Source: Pseudomonas orientalis
GTDB lineage: Bacteria > Pseudomonadota > Gammaproteobacteria > Pseudomonadales > Pseudomonadaceae
Length of the DNA stretch: 64,000 bases
Direction of reading: 5' to 3'
NCBI RefSeq assembly: GCF_002934065.1
Contig: NZ_CP018049.1
Span: 2,168,501-2,232,500, forward strand
Shown here: positions 8,801 through 16,488 of the stretch, piece by piece
How the letters are laid out: each line of letters opens with the position of its first letter
Numbering within the stretch: position 1 is the stretch's first letter
Made by a program: the position numbers and the translations under genes
Notes under the pieces: model-generated
Seen by the model: the letters and a program-made list of their open reading frames with translations, nothing else
What the model was told of the DNA's origin: nothing
The model's database searches: none

Positions 8801-11062
8801 CATCAATCGTATTGGAACGATGAGGTGCCCCTCTTCGCCAGCACCGGTAAAACGCCGTTGCCATCCACCCTGGATGCGCTGACGCTGAAAACGCGGATAA
8901 AGGCGCTGAACATCAACGCGGCTTACCAGACGTACATCAAATCCGTACTGGGTCCTGCCAGCCCTGAATTTGAGCAACGCTTTACGCGATTCGCCAAGCA
9001 ACTGCCTTGGCAACTGATGCAATACGCTCACAGTATGACGTTGCAAGGCCAGCTTTCACCGGCAGCCTTCGGGCTCATCCAACAAGTCATGGACATGCCC
9101 GATGCGACCGCCCGTGCGACAGTAGTGGGCGCCAACGCCATGATCCGCCCGCTGGAACTGCTGGTCGATGCCCGGAAGAAAACGCTCAAGATCCCTGGGG
9201 CTTACCTGATCGGCCCTACCTCGGGTGACAAGGGACCTTACGTCCTTTATGCCCCCTACAGTCCAGGCTACACCCTCAAGGAATATACCGTCGAGGCGGC
9301 CCTGCGTGCCGAGCTGACAACCTCGGGCGCCTTACAGCGGTGGGTTCGGCAGGTGGTGCCGGCCGTTGATCATGCGGCACTGAAAAGCGTACTGGAGCAA
9401 CCCCAGGCCAGCACTGCCCTCCAGTTGGCAAGCAACCCTATCAACGCTGCGCTGTTCAAACAGTTGTTCACCGACAATGTCGAGCTGCTGACAACGCTGC
9501 TGGGCTGTCAGAAAACGGCCAATGCAGGCACGACCTGGGATACGGCCAAGGCCGTGTTCTCTGAGGGTGTGCAGCAGGCCATCGTGTTTTTTGCCGGGAA
9601 ACTGGCTTACCCCTTGGTGGTCTGGCAGAGCTTCAAGCTATTCAAAGCGTCTGCCGAAGAGCTGCAAAGCCACCAATGGCATGAGGCGCTGGGTCATTTT
9701 ATCGGCGGTGTCGCCTTGCTGGCCGGCTTGCGCAACTCCATGCCTCCCGTATCAGAAGGCGGCGTACCCGCTGCAGCCGAGCCGGTCCCGCCGACTTCCA
9801 CCGCTGCGACCGCCGTAGTGTCCTGGCCCGCGCTGGACATTACCGCTGCGCCGCGTACTCGGCTCCAGCGTTTCGAAGTCCTTGAGCCGAGCTTGGCCAA
9901 CCTGATCAAAGACACCTCACTCAACCTTTACCGATCGACCTCCAGCAATTATTACGCGGCGGTGGCAGGTAAAGTGTTCGAAGTCATCAAGCATGGCCTG
10001 GGTTGGCGCATCATCGGTGATGGCGAAGTCGGTCCTGAGGTACAGCGCAACCCTCGACAACAGTGGATGCTCAGTAGCGCTGGCCCAGTGCTGACGGGGC
10101 GACGGGCACTTGCACGATTACTTAATGGCTTCTACTCCGAGCCATTTGCGCGCTCCAGTATGAATGTATTGGCCAGCGGGATGCGCGAGATACGAGCGCT
10201 TTACCCTCGGGAAGCCTGGGTTATCACCGATGCACTTGCCTTGGCGACGTTTTATGCAAAGAACGCCCAGGAAAACTTGCGCCTGATCGCACAAACACCC
10301 CTTGCTGCACCTGAGCTCGTCAAACAGATCAAAGCGTTTTTTGGCTTGCAGACGCTCGAGGTCGAACACCTTGAGAAAATTCAGGAGATCGTCGATACGG
10401 TCTGCACTGCGTTGATGGAGCCCTCACTGACCTCCTCGGACTCAACGCGATTTGTCATTGGCCGTTCGCGGTTGCCGGCTGTTCAGGGCGGACACACGTT
10501 GATGGCCTTTACGATTGTCCCTGACCCCCTTCAACTGGTGTACTTGACCGAGGTATTTTTCAACCCAGGTCTGAAATACAGTCATTTGTTGATAAAGCCG
10601 TTCTATGTCAGCGTCCATGCCCGTGCGACTACCCTCATTCACGAAATCACTCATCATGTATGTGAGACGTTGGACTTGGCTTACGTGCATTCAACCCATC
10701 CCTTTGATGATCTGATTGATCCCCAGACCCCTGAGGGCCGTAACACTAAAGGAACCCTGGAAAACCGCCATCTTTCAAGGCTGTCGCTCAATACCCCGAC
10801 CCATACGTTGTTCCAAATTGTCGATATTGCAACCGGCCTCAAAACAGACCCTGCACAAGGCACGGCAACACAACATGTGCTCGACAGGCTGCTCACCGTT
10901 ACCGGCACCCAAACCCTCGCCGATGCCCGGCGAGTTTTCCGTACCGATCCGCTTAAACGCATCCTGACGGTACTTAACAACGCTGACTCCGTCGCCTACC
11001 TGGTTGCACAGCTGGGACGTCGAAAAGAGAGATCTGTTGGCCTGACCAGCGATTCGCCCTGA
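5852..11062 (+). CDS. Giant dermonecrotic-toxin-domain (DUF6543-like) protein with C-terminal zinc-protease motif
   Basis: A 1736-residue protein without a visible signal peptide, of the type annotated in pseudomonads as dermonecrotic-toxin-domain or DUF6543 proteins. Four related modules can be seen by eye, centred on LYTPVRGL (about residue 87), LLYTPHQGL (about 398), LLWTPALGL (about 773) and VLYAPYSPGY (about 1131). Each is followed by an amphipathic helix with a leucine-rich ALKTxL-type pattern. A hydrophobic stretch lies near residues 1250-1300. The C-terminus carries TTLIHEITHHV (H1597, E1598, H1601), an HExxH zinc-metalloprotease motif, and later NNADSVAYLVAQLG. Both recall the M35 (aspzincin) family. 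The inferred role is a secreted or injected toxin. An ATG start is preceded by GGAG eight bases upstream. The IS element inserted 100 bp downstream leaves it intact. Confidence 0.7.
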   Translation: MVTDNPPYFFSETQTDRTQLSKRQRARNFTLKDLDWFDAVYLATDALRRAQTVPMHVQTLRLNVPGQPAIELAGAFVMSPAPEGGVVLYTPVRGLEKLPSHEALKTQLGAWLKDSSQRQGLLDYLSISQQHVLTPTANLTITAHTVGGAVFEAQQTTLASNLLDNARLMREELLKLPTFTSLLDDYISTQLAQSFASVDQHRIQVQTFVIDTSSESGNADSPTLRHTTTRTLSETILRYFVNNGWPEGETRRYVDPQRAPGNQQPAQEADDQLGWEVSVQGLARGLKAHMKQQPKTFWVQPASTGVSRLQLFTQAMANAFFTVALDQQQQTAITVDQRLQLQALPLKAALAATTPTPTIAVEKALLQAPGQPPVELASTLIISSNENDESDDGSPWLLYTPHQGLQSFTALEALKTHLLDSLNPRQHADAWRNHLARSQRFNEADLSACDLTKAPVTGGIFDSIMAGIIEKQGSNLEYALDQYRLSQGTMDLDALVDHVLDVRGMTDPKLLTFDPMGRWSTQLASTWAAATEPRVPPTLSALRTTVQLLENVSVEIERHLAWRPSLEHSATTYLNTRLHAKHQHLQAACLSVRRYSTPSNNIDTPRLLSSSSMVDYFLARLCGDVGSLNDPLNTYVYSTTPDETATRISGLDITDFNTLIDSAVDSFKPYLRRTHGTYPNMEPLLRKAMEMGLTGEMQVRLWNNALLPLDYEVLSTVLGIYARDLRLSVNGFRPDAFALAITPIGQTTQQVLTHCFMLTERGGLDPQYSGRALLWTPALGLEHFRSLSHFKAEVERRLASPDERQALLENLAQPDWHSHPTYALSSLELIEDNLVDYLQRTYAQQKDRELARILSMELSLEQLRKLWRVQATQDLAPTNLQRAMDMARAMIVQHGLQWLGNASAVDQQLYAELLEQYRNNVTDNQDYLHGIDSLVQFTRKKLSGVLEGPDIQASVTPDDVEVGLPAQGSTPARNQSLLDYALSHQSYWNDEVPLFASTGKTPLPSTLDALTLKTRIKALNINAAYQTYIKSVLGPASPEFEQRFTRFAKQLPWQLMQYAHSMTLQGQLSPAAFGLIQQVMDMPDATARATVVGANAMIRPLELLVDARKKTLKIPGAYLIGPTSGDKGPYVLYAPYSPGYTLKEYTVEAALRAELTTSGALQRWVRQVVPAVDHAALKSVLEQPQASTALQLASNPINAALFKQLFTDNVELLTTLLGCQKTANAGTTWDTAKAVFSEGVQQAIVFFAGKLAYPLVVWQSFKLFKASAEELQSHQWHEALGHFIGGVALLAGLRNSMPPVSEGGVPAAAEPVPPTSTAATAVVSWPALDITAAPRTRLQRFEVLEPSLANLIKDTSLNLYRSTSSNYYAAVAGKVFEVIKHGLGWRIIGDGEVGPEVQRNPRQQWMLSSAGPVLTGRRALARLLNGFYSEPFARSSMNVLASGMREIRALYPREAWVITDALALATFYAKNAQENLRLIAQTPLAAPELVKQIKAFFGLQTLEVEHLEKIQEIVDTVCTALMEPSLTSSDSTRFVIGRSRLPAVQGGHTLMAFTIVPDPLQLVYLTEVFFNPGLKYSHLLIKPFYVSVHARATTLIHEITHHVCETLDLAYVHSTHPFDDLIDPQTPEGRNTKGTLENRHLSRLSLNTPTHTLFQIVDIATGLKTDPAQGTATQHVLDRLLTVTGTQTLADARRVFRTDPLKRILTVLNNADSVAYLVAQLGRRKERSVGLTSDSP

Positions 11063-11227
11063 TTCTGCGCGCACGCCATATTTCGTTTTTGTCCAGCGCA
11101 CAGGAAATTCCGACACCCAGGCCGGTCATCCAATGGTCATAAACCAGACGGAAGGCATATCAGGATGAATCGCCCCTAGTTTCGTAGACACCTCCAAGCC
11201 TTAAAATGAGGCCCATTAGGAGGTGCC

Positions 11228-11506
11228 ATGAGCAACCAGCGTTATCCCGAAGAATTCAAAATCCAGGCGGTCAAGCAAGTGACCGAAAAGCAGCTTCCTG
11301 TCTCGGAGGTGGCTGCACGATTGGGTGTGTCTGTGCACAGCCTCTATGCCTGGGTTAAGCGCTACACCAAGCCTCAGGAACAGCGCGTTGAGGAGGATGA
11401 TCAGAGCGCTGAGGTTCGTCGTCTACGTGCCGAGCTGAAACGGGTGACGGAGGAGCGAGACATCTTAAAAAAGGCCGCCGCGTACTTTGCCAAGGAGTGC
11501 GGCTGA
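11228..11506 (+). CDS. IS3-family transposase OrfA
   Basis: A 92-residue DNA-binding subunit. The N-terminal YPEEFKIQAVKQVTEKQLPVSEVA is the IS3 OrfA helix-turn-helix (HTH_Tnp_1), which recognises the terminal repeats. A leucine-zipper-like helix follows (VRRLRAELKRVTEERDILKKAAAYF). GGAGGT precedes the ATG. Near the 3' end, A AAA AAG at 11467-11473 sits exactly in frame for a -1 slip into orfB, which would yield the fused OrfAB transposase. Confidence 0.93.
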   Translation: MSNQRYPEEFKIQAVKQVTEKQLPVSEVAARLGVSVHSLYAWVKRYTKPQEQRVEEDDQSAEVRRLRAELKRVTEERDILKKAAAYFAKECG

Positions 11507-12378
11507 AGTACGCCTTTATTAAGCAGCAAGCGGGTCATTACGCGATTCGACGGCTTTGCCTGACGCTCAAGGTTCATCCCAGCGGCTACTACGCGTGGCT
11601 ATCAGAACCAAAATCTGCGCGAGCCAAGGACGATCAGCGACTGCTTGGATTGATCAAACACTCCTGGCTGGAAAGCGGTGGCGTTTATGGCTATCGAAAG
11701 ATCCATGATGACCTGCGAGAGGTTGGTGAGAGCTGTGGCCGTCACCGGGTGGCTAGGTTGATGCGCCTTGAAGGTTTACGTTCTCAGACTGGGTATCGAC
11801 GGAGGCCTGGAAAATACGGCGGTAAGCCAGCCGTTGCCTCACCGAACTTACTGAAGCGCCAATTCGATGTCAGAGAACCCAACAAAGTTTGGGTCACAGA
11901 CATTACCTACATCCGAACATATGAAGGCTGGCTGTATTTGGCCGTGGTGCTCGATCTGTTTTCACGCCAGATCATTGGTTGGTCAATGAAGTCGCAGATG
12001 ACCAGCGACGTAGCCATTGATGCACTGCTGATGGCGGTTTGGAGACGTAAGCCGAAGCAAGAGGTGATGATCCACTCGGATCAAGGCAGTCAGTACAGCA
12101 GCTCAGACTGGCGAAGCTTCTTGAAAGCTAACAACCTGGTAGCCAGCATGAGTCGTCGAGGTAATTGCCACGACAACGCTGTGGCGGAGAGCTTTTTCCA
12201 GTTGCTGAAGCGGGAACGGATCAAGCGTAAAATCTACACTACACGCCAGGATGCTCGAGATGATGTGTTCGATTACATCGAGATGTTTTACAACCCAAAA
12301 CGACGCCACAGTTTCAACAATCAGCTGTCACCGGTAGAGTTTGAAAAGCGTTACGCAGCGAGCCTTGAGAGTGTCTAG
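11497..12378 (+). CDS. IS3-family transposase OrfB
   Basis: The 293-residue catalytic part of the transposase, in the -1 frame relative to orfA. The HTH_21 segment (YGYRKIHDDLREVG) precedes a retroviral-type integrase core. Its catalytic triad is visible as D in VTDITYIRT, D in IHSDQGSQY and E in NAVAESFF. The C-terminal YNPKRRHSFNNQLSPVEFE is standard for the family. The reading frame is open upstream as far as the slippery heptamer at 11467, so the main active product is expected to be the OrfAB fusion rather than a protein started at the GTG at 11497. Confidence 0.94.
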   Translation: MRLKYAFIKQQAGHYAIRRLCLTLKVHPSGYYAWLSEPKSARAKDDQRLLGLIKHSWLESGGVYGYRKIHDDLREVGESCGRHRVARLMRLEGLRSQTGYRRRPGKYGGKPAVASPNLLKRQFDVREPNKVWVTDITYIRTYEGWLYLAVVLDLFSRQIIGWSMKSQMTSDVAIDALLMAVWRRKPKQEVMIHSDQGSQYSSSDWRSFLKANNLVASMSRRGNCHDNAVAESFFQLLKRERIKRKIYTTRQDARDDVFDYIEMFYNPKRRHSFNNQLSPVEFEKRYAASLESV

Positions 12379-12474
12379 AAAACCCGGGGCGATTCAGGAT
12401 TCTAAAGTTGCGAGGCACTGGGCAGATAACCCCTATGTCGCCTATATCCGCAACACTGTTCAAGGATCGAACTC

Positions 12475-13689
12475 ATGACCCAGCGTCAATCCGTCCGCAT
12501 TCCCCTTTCTGGTCATCCGCGTTTTTGCTGGTTTGCTCTTATCCCGGTAGTGCCTGCCGTGGTGTGGTTGCTGGTGCAATCAGCCTCCACGGCCAACCTG
12601 GTGGCGTGTGCGGTACTGGTGCTGATGGGTCTCGGTGCCTGTGCCTGGAGCACCGGTTCACAGCGCAAGGCGGTGTTGCGCACGACGGCGCGGGCCCAGG
12701 CGGATCAGTCAACGGTGGACGCGGCGCACAACGGCATGGCTTCTCGCGCGCAGCTCGATGAAGTGTTGCTGGGCGCCATGCCGATCTGGGCCAAGCAGGT
12801 GGAAAGCTCGCGGCATCAGACTGAAGAAGCGATTGTAAGCCTGGCCAACCGTTTCACCGGGATCGCCACGCGATTGCAGGACACGGTACAGGCATCGCAG
12901 CAGGCTGCCGGCGAACTGGACGGGCAGTCCGCCGATGGCGCGCTGGAGGTGCTGGCGCGCAGTGACAGCGAGCTGAGCCAGGTGATCAACTCGCTCAAGG
13001 CCACTCAGACCAGCCGTGACCAGACCCTGGCCCAGGTCCGCAGCCTCACCGCCTATACCAAGGAACTGCGCGCCATGGCCGCCGACGTGGCGGCGATTGC
13101 CGCGCAGACCAACCTCCTGGCCCTCAACGCAGCCATCGAGGCGGCGCGCGCCGGTGAGGCAGGGCGCGGCTTTGCGGTGGTCGCCGATGCGGTGCGCAGC
13201 CTGTCGAACAAATCCAGTGAAACCGGCCAGCAGATGTCGGCCAAGGTCGACATCATCAATAATGCCATCACGCAATTGGTGCAGGCCGCATCCAGCAGTG
13301 CCGACCAGGACAGCCACTCGGTGGCCGAGTCGGAAAACAGCATTCAACGCGTACTCGAGCGCTTCCAGAACATCACCGGGCGCCTGGCCGACTCTGCCGA
13401 CCTGCTCAAGCAGGAAAGCTACGGCATCCGTGATGAGATGACCGAAGTGCTGGTCAGCCTGCAATTCCAGGACCGGGTCAGCCAGATCCTCAGCCACGTG
13501 CGAGACAACATGCAGGCCTTGCATGACCACCTCCTGCAAGCCAGCCAGGCGCCGGACCAGGCGGTGGGCGTCGATGCCCGGCAGTGGCTCGCGCGGATGG
13601 AAGCCACCTATGCCACCGACGAGCAACGGCGCCTCCATCACGGAGCGGCGGCCGCGCAGCAGAACTCTCAAGACATCACCTTCTTTTAG
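12475..13689 (+). CDS. Methyl-accepting chemotaxis-type protein lacking a periplasmic domain
   Basis: A 404-residue membrane-anchored signalling protein, first gene of a nine-gene chemosensory cluster. Two closely spaced hydrophobic segments near residues 15-60 leave almost no periplasmic loop. A cytoplasmic coiled coil then carries the conserved receptor tip [20 protein letters not shown] (about 205-225) and [14 protein letters not shown]. Past the hairpin, [12 protein letters not shown] (about 328-339) resembles the helix that CheZ uses to act on CheY-P. No separate cheZ is seen in the cluster, and cheY follows after nine bases. The protein may therefore couple sensing with CheY dephosphorylation; that part is inference. 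AAGGATC lies just before the ATG. Confidence 0.8.
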   Translation: MTQRQSVRIPLSGHPRFCWFALIPVVPAVVWLLVQSASTANLVACAVLVLMGLGACAWSTGSQRKAVLRTTARAQADQSTVDAAHNGMASRAQLDEVLLGAMPIWAKQVESSRHQTEEAIVSLANRFTGIATRLQDTVQASQQAAGELDGQSADGALEVLARSDSELSQVINSLKATQTSRDQTLAQVRSLTAYTKELRAMAADVAAIAAQTNLLALNAAIEAARAGEAGRGFAVVADAVRSLSNKSSETGQQMSAKVDIINNAITQLVQAASSSADQDSHSVAESENSIQRVLERFQNITGRLADSADLLKQESYGIRDEMTEVLVSLQFQDRVSQILSHVRDNMQALHDHLLQASQAPDQAVGVDARQWLARMEATYATDEQRRLHHGAAAAQQNSQDITFF

Positions 13690-13698
13690 GAGCACATC

Positions 13699-14067
13699 AT
13701 GGCAAAGAATGTATTAGTGGTCGACGACTCGAGCAGCGTGCGGCAAGTGGTCGGCATTGCCTTGAAAAGCGCCGGCTACGACGTCATCGAGGCCAGCGAC
13801 GGCAAGGATGCCCTGAGCAAGCTGACCGGGCAGAAAGTGCACTTGATCATCAGTGACGTGAACATGCCAAACATGGACGGCATCACCTTCGTCAAGGAGG
13901 TCAAGAAGCTGGCCAATTACAAGTTCACCCCGATCATCATGCTGACCACCGAGTCCCAGGAAGCGAAGAAGGCCGAGGGCCAGGCCGCCGGCGCCAGGGC
14001 ATGGGTGGTCAAGCCATTCCAGCCGGCGCAGATGTTGGCCGCCGTGTCTAAACTGATCCTGCCCTGA
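13699..14067 (+). CDS. cheY: CheY-like response regulator
   Basis: A 122-residue stand-alone receiver domain. The acidic pair is D9/D10 (VVDDSSSVR), the phosphoacceptor is D53 (IISDVNMPNMDG), the conserved threonine sits in IIMLTTES and the lysine in WVVKPF. It has no output domain, so it should act by binding a partner, as CheY does when phosphorylated by CheA. AGGAG precedes the ATG. It sits between the short-loop MCP and the STAS gene in the chemosensory operon, and its phosphoryl group most likely comes from the CheA encoded at 14420. Confidence 0.92.
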   Translation: MAKNVLVVDDSSSVRQVVGIALKSAGYDVIEASDGKDALSKLTGQKVHLIISDVNMPNMDGITFVKEVKKLANYKFTPIIMLTTESQEAKKAEGQAAGARAWVVKPFQPAQMLAAVSKLILP

Positions 14068-14090
14068 TCCCCGGCGCCAGGGAGGCTCCC

Positions 14091-14378
14091 ATGCCGATCA
14101 CCACTGAAACAGTCGACGACACTGCCCGCGTGCGCATTGACGGCGAGCTGACGATCTACACCGTAGCGGAACTGGCGGGTGCACTGCTGCCGCAGATGGG
14201 CGCGGCACCGCGCCTGGAACTGGACCTGTCCGAGGTCACGGAAATGGATGGCGCCGGCTTGCAGTTGCTCGCGGTCATCCAGCGTGAAGCCGGCATCGCC
14301 GGTACAGCCTTGAGCGTGACCGGCCAGAGCCAGGTGGTCATGCAGGCGCTCCAACTGTGTCGCAGCGCGGCCTCATAG
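14091..14378 (+). CDS. STAS-domain protein
   Basis: A 95-residue single STAS domain, the fold of anti-anti-sigma factors and MlaB. The central loop reads LSEVTEMDGAGLQLL (residues 46-60). In SpoIIAA-type proteins the residue after the aspartate is a phosphorylatable serine; here it is Gly54. The protein therefore cannot be switched by a serine kinase in the usual way and probably acts as a binding module. Related STAS genes occur in several alternative chemotaxis operons between cheY and cheA. GGGAGG precedes the ATG. The binding partner is not evident from sequence. Confidence 0.82.
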   Translation: MPITTETVDDTARVRIDGELTIYTVAELAGALLPQMGAAPRLELDLSEVTEMDGAGLQLLAVIQREAGIAGTALSVTGQSQVVMQALQLCRSAAS

Positions 14379-14419
14379 TCAGCGCTTCCCACGTTTTTTG
14401 ATCGAAAAGGAAAGTCCCG

Positions 14420-16459
14420 GTGAGCATCAATCTCGATCAGGCACAGCAGACATTCATCGTTGAGGCACGCGAGCTGTTGCAGGCCATGGAGCAATCCCTG
14501 CTGCAATTGGAAAGCGAGCCGGACGACCAGGACGCCATTGGCGCGATTTTCCGCGCCGCGCACACTATCAAGGGCTCGGCGGGTCTTTTCGGTCTGGCGT
14601 CGATCGTGGGGTTCACGCATAACGTCGAAGACGTGCTTGACCGCCTGCGCGAAGGTAATGTGGCGGTGGACGCCGCATTGATCGCGCTGCTGCTCAAGTG
14701 CGGCGACCACATGCTCGAACTGGTCGAAGTGGTCGCCAACCGCGGTGAGGTGCCGACGCCTGCCGCTCTGGAACGCGGTGAGGCATTGCGCGAGGCGCTG
14801 AGTGCCTATCAGCCGATGCGAACCGCCACTGCCAGCGTCGAAATCGCTGAGGTGGCCGACGACGCGGTGGTCGAAGTGCTCTGGCACATCTCCCTGCGCT
14901 TCGGCGTGGAGGTGTTCCGTAATGGCATGGACCCGCTGTCATTTTTACGCTACCTCGAAACCATGGGCCAGGTGCTGCAGGTCACCACCCTGACCGACAG
15001 CATCCCGCCAATGGACAGCTGGGACCCGGAAAGCTGCTACCTGGGTTTCGAGATCGACCTGCGTTCGACGGCCAGCCACGCCGCCCTCAGCGAAGTGTTC
15101 GATTTTGTGCGTGACGACTGCGAGGTGCACATCAGTGTGATCGACCAAGCGCCTGGGAGCACTGCGGTCGTTGTTGGCGACCGGGTTGCCCAGGCAGAGC
15201 AAGGCCTTGTGGCGGCGACACCGCAGCGTTCTGCAGCCGCCAGCGAGACGAAACCCCGCGACGGCAATTACGTGCGGGTCAACGCCGACAAGCTCGACGA
15301 GCTGATCAATCTGGTCGGCGAACTGGTGATCGCCAGTGCCGGCTCAAGCCTGCTGGCCCGCTCCTGTAACAACGACCCCTTGCAAGAGGCGACCTCGACG
15401 GTATCGGGGCTGGTGGAAGAGATCCTCGATGGCGCCCTGCGCCTGCGCATGATCCCCATTGGCGACACGTTCAACCGTTTTCGCCGTGTGGTGCGCGATA
15501 TCAGCCAGGAATTGGGCAAGGACATCGAACTGAACATCAGCGGCGCGGACACCGAACTGGACAAGACCGTCGTCGAGAAAATCGGCGACCCGCTGATGCA
15601 CCTGCTGCGCAACGCCATGGACCACGGTATCGAAAGCGCTGATGCGCGGCGTGCGGCCGGCAAGTCGACCAAGGGGCATTTGAGCCTCAATGCCTACCAT
15701 GACTCGGGGAGCATCGTTATTGAAATCGCCGACGATGGCGCCGGGCTCAATCGCGAACGCATCCTGCAAAAGGCCCAGGAACGCGGGCTGGTGGCCAGCG
15801 GCGCGGTGCTCACCGACCAGGAGATTTACAACCTGATCTTCGAAGCGGGTTTCTCCACCGCCGAGGCGGTGACCAACCTGTCCGGACGCGGCGTCGGCAT
15901 GGATGTGGTCAAGCGCAATATCACCTTGTTACGCGGCACCGTCGACCTGGACAGCCGCCCCGGCGAGGGCACGGTGGTGCGCATCCGCTTGCCGCTGACC
16001 CTGGCGATCATCAATGGGTTTCTGGTCGGCATCAACCAGTCCACCTATGTGATTCCCCTGGACATGGTCCAGGAATGTATCGAACTGGATGAACGCCAGC
16101 GCCAGTCCAGCCGCGACGACGGCTATCTGGACCTGCGTGGCGAGGTCTTGCCGCTGGTGGACCTGCGTGAACACTTCAGCCACGAAGGGCCGGCTGCACG
16201 GCGCCAGAACGTGGTGGTGGTGCGCTACGCCGAGCACAAGGCCGGGCTGGTGGTGGATGACCTGCTCGGTGAGTTCCAGACCGTGATCAAACCGTTGGGC
16301 AAGTTGTTCGGCGCGCTGCGCGGCATCAGCGGCTCGACCATATTGGGCAGCGGCGCGGTGGCCCTGATCCTGGATGTACCGGCACTGCTCAACCAACTCG
16401 TACAACTGGAAGCCCGCACGCCCCAGGCGCCTCAATCGCCGCCGGTCGTCGCTCGCTGA
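14420..16459 (+). CDS. cheA: Chemotaxis histidine kinase CheA
   Basis: A 679-residue kinase that autophosphorylates under receptor control and passes phosphate to CheY and CheB. The P1 domain carries the phosphorylated histidine H48 in AAHTIKGSAGLFG. A variable P2 follows. P3 dimerisation begins near VRVNADKLDELINLVGELVI. The ATP-binding P4 shows HLLRNAMDHGIE, DDGAGLNRE and GRGVGMDVVKRNI. P5, the CheW-like regulatory domain, ends the protein (PLVDLREHF). The start is GTG behind AAAGGAAAG. It sits in the middle of the cluster and is the only kinase there. Confidence 0.96.
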   Translation: MSINLDQAQQTFIVEARELLQAMEQSLLQLESEPDDQDAIGAIFRAAHTIKGSAGLFGLASIVGFTHNVEDVLDRLREGNVAVDAALIALLLKCGDHMLELVEVVANRGEVPTPAALERGEALREALSAYQPMRTATASVEIAEVADDAVVEVLWHISLRFGVEVFRNGMDPLSFLRYLETMGQVLQVTTLTDSIPPMDSWDPESCYLGFEIDLRSTASHAALSEVFDFVRDDCEVHISVIDQAPGSTAVVVGDRVAQAEQGLVAATPQRSAAASETKPRDGNYVRVNADKLDELINLVGELVIASAGSSLLARSCNNDPLQEATSTVSGLVEEILDGALRLRMIPIGDTFNRFRRVVRDISQELGKDIELNISGADTELDKTVVEKIGDPLMHLLRNAMDHGIESADARRAAGKSTKGHLSLNAYHDSGSIVIEIADDGAGLNRERILQKAQERGLVASGAVLTDQEIYNLIFEAGFSTAEAVTNLSGRGVGMDVVKRNITLLRGTVDLDSRPGEGTVVRIRLPLTLAIINGFLVGINQSTYVIPLDMVQECIELDERQRQSSRDDGYLDLRGEVLPLVDLREHFSHEGPAARRQNVVVVRYAEHKAGLVVDDLLGEFQTVIKPLGKLFGALRGISGSTILGSGAVALILDVPALLNQLVQLEARTPQAPQSPPVVAR

Positions 16460-16488
16460 CGCATAAGCAATTCCATGGAGGTTCCCCG

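Larger units (their letters stand above)
11166..12396 (+). mobile_element. IS3-family insertion sequence, complete
   Basis: A 1231-bp element bounded by 26-bp imperfect inverted repeats. The left end reads TGAATCGCCCCTAGTTTCG and the right end, on the other strand, TGAATCGCCCCGGGTTTTC; both finish in TAGACAC. The flanking GGA at 11163-11165 and 12397-12399 is a 3-bp target duplication. It holds overlapping orfA and orfB with a frameshift signal and an unbroken DDE motif. Everything needed for transposition looks intact, so this is a recent insertion between the toxin gene and the chemosensory cluster. Confidence 0.95.
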
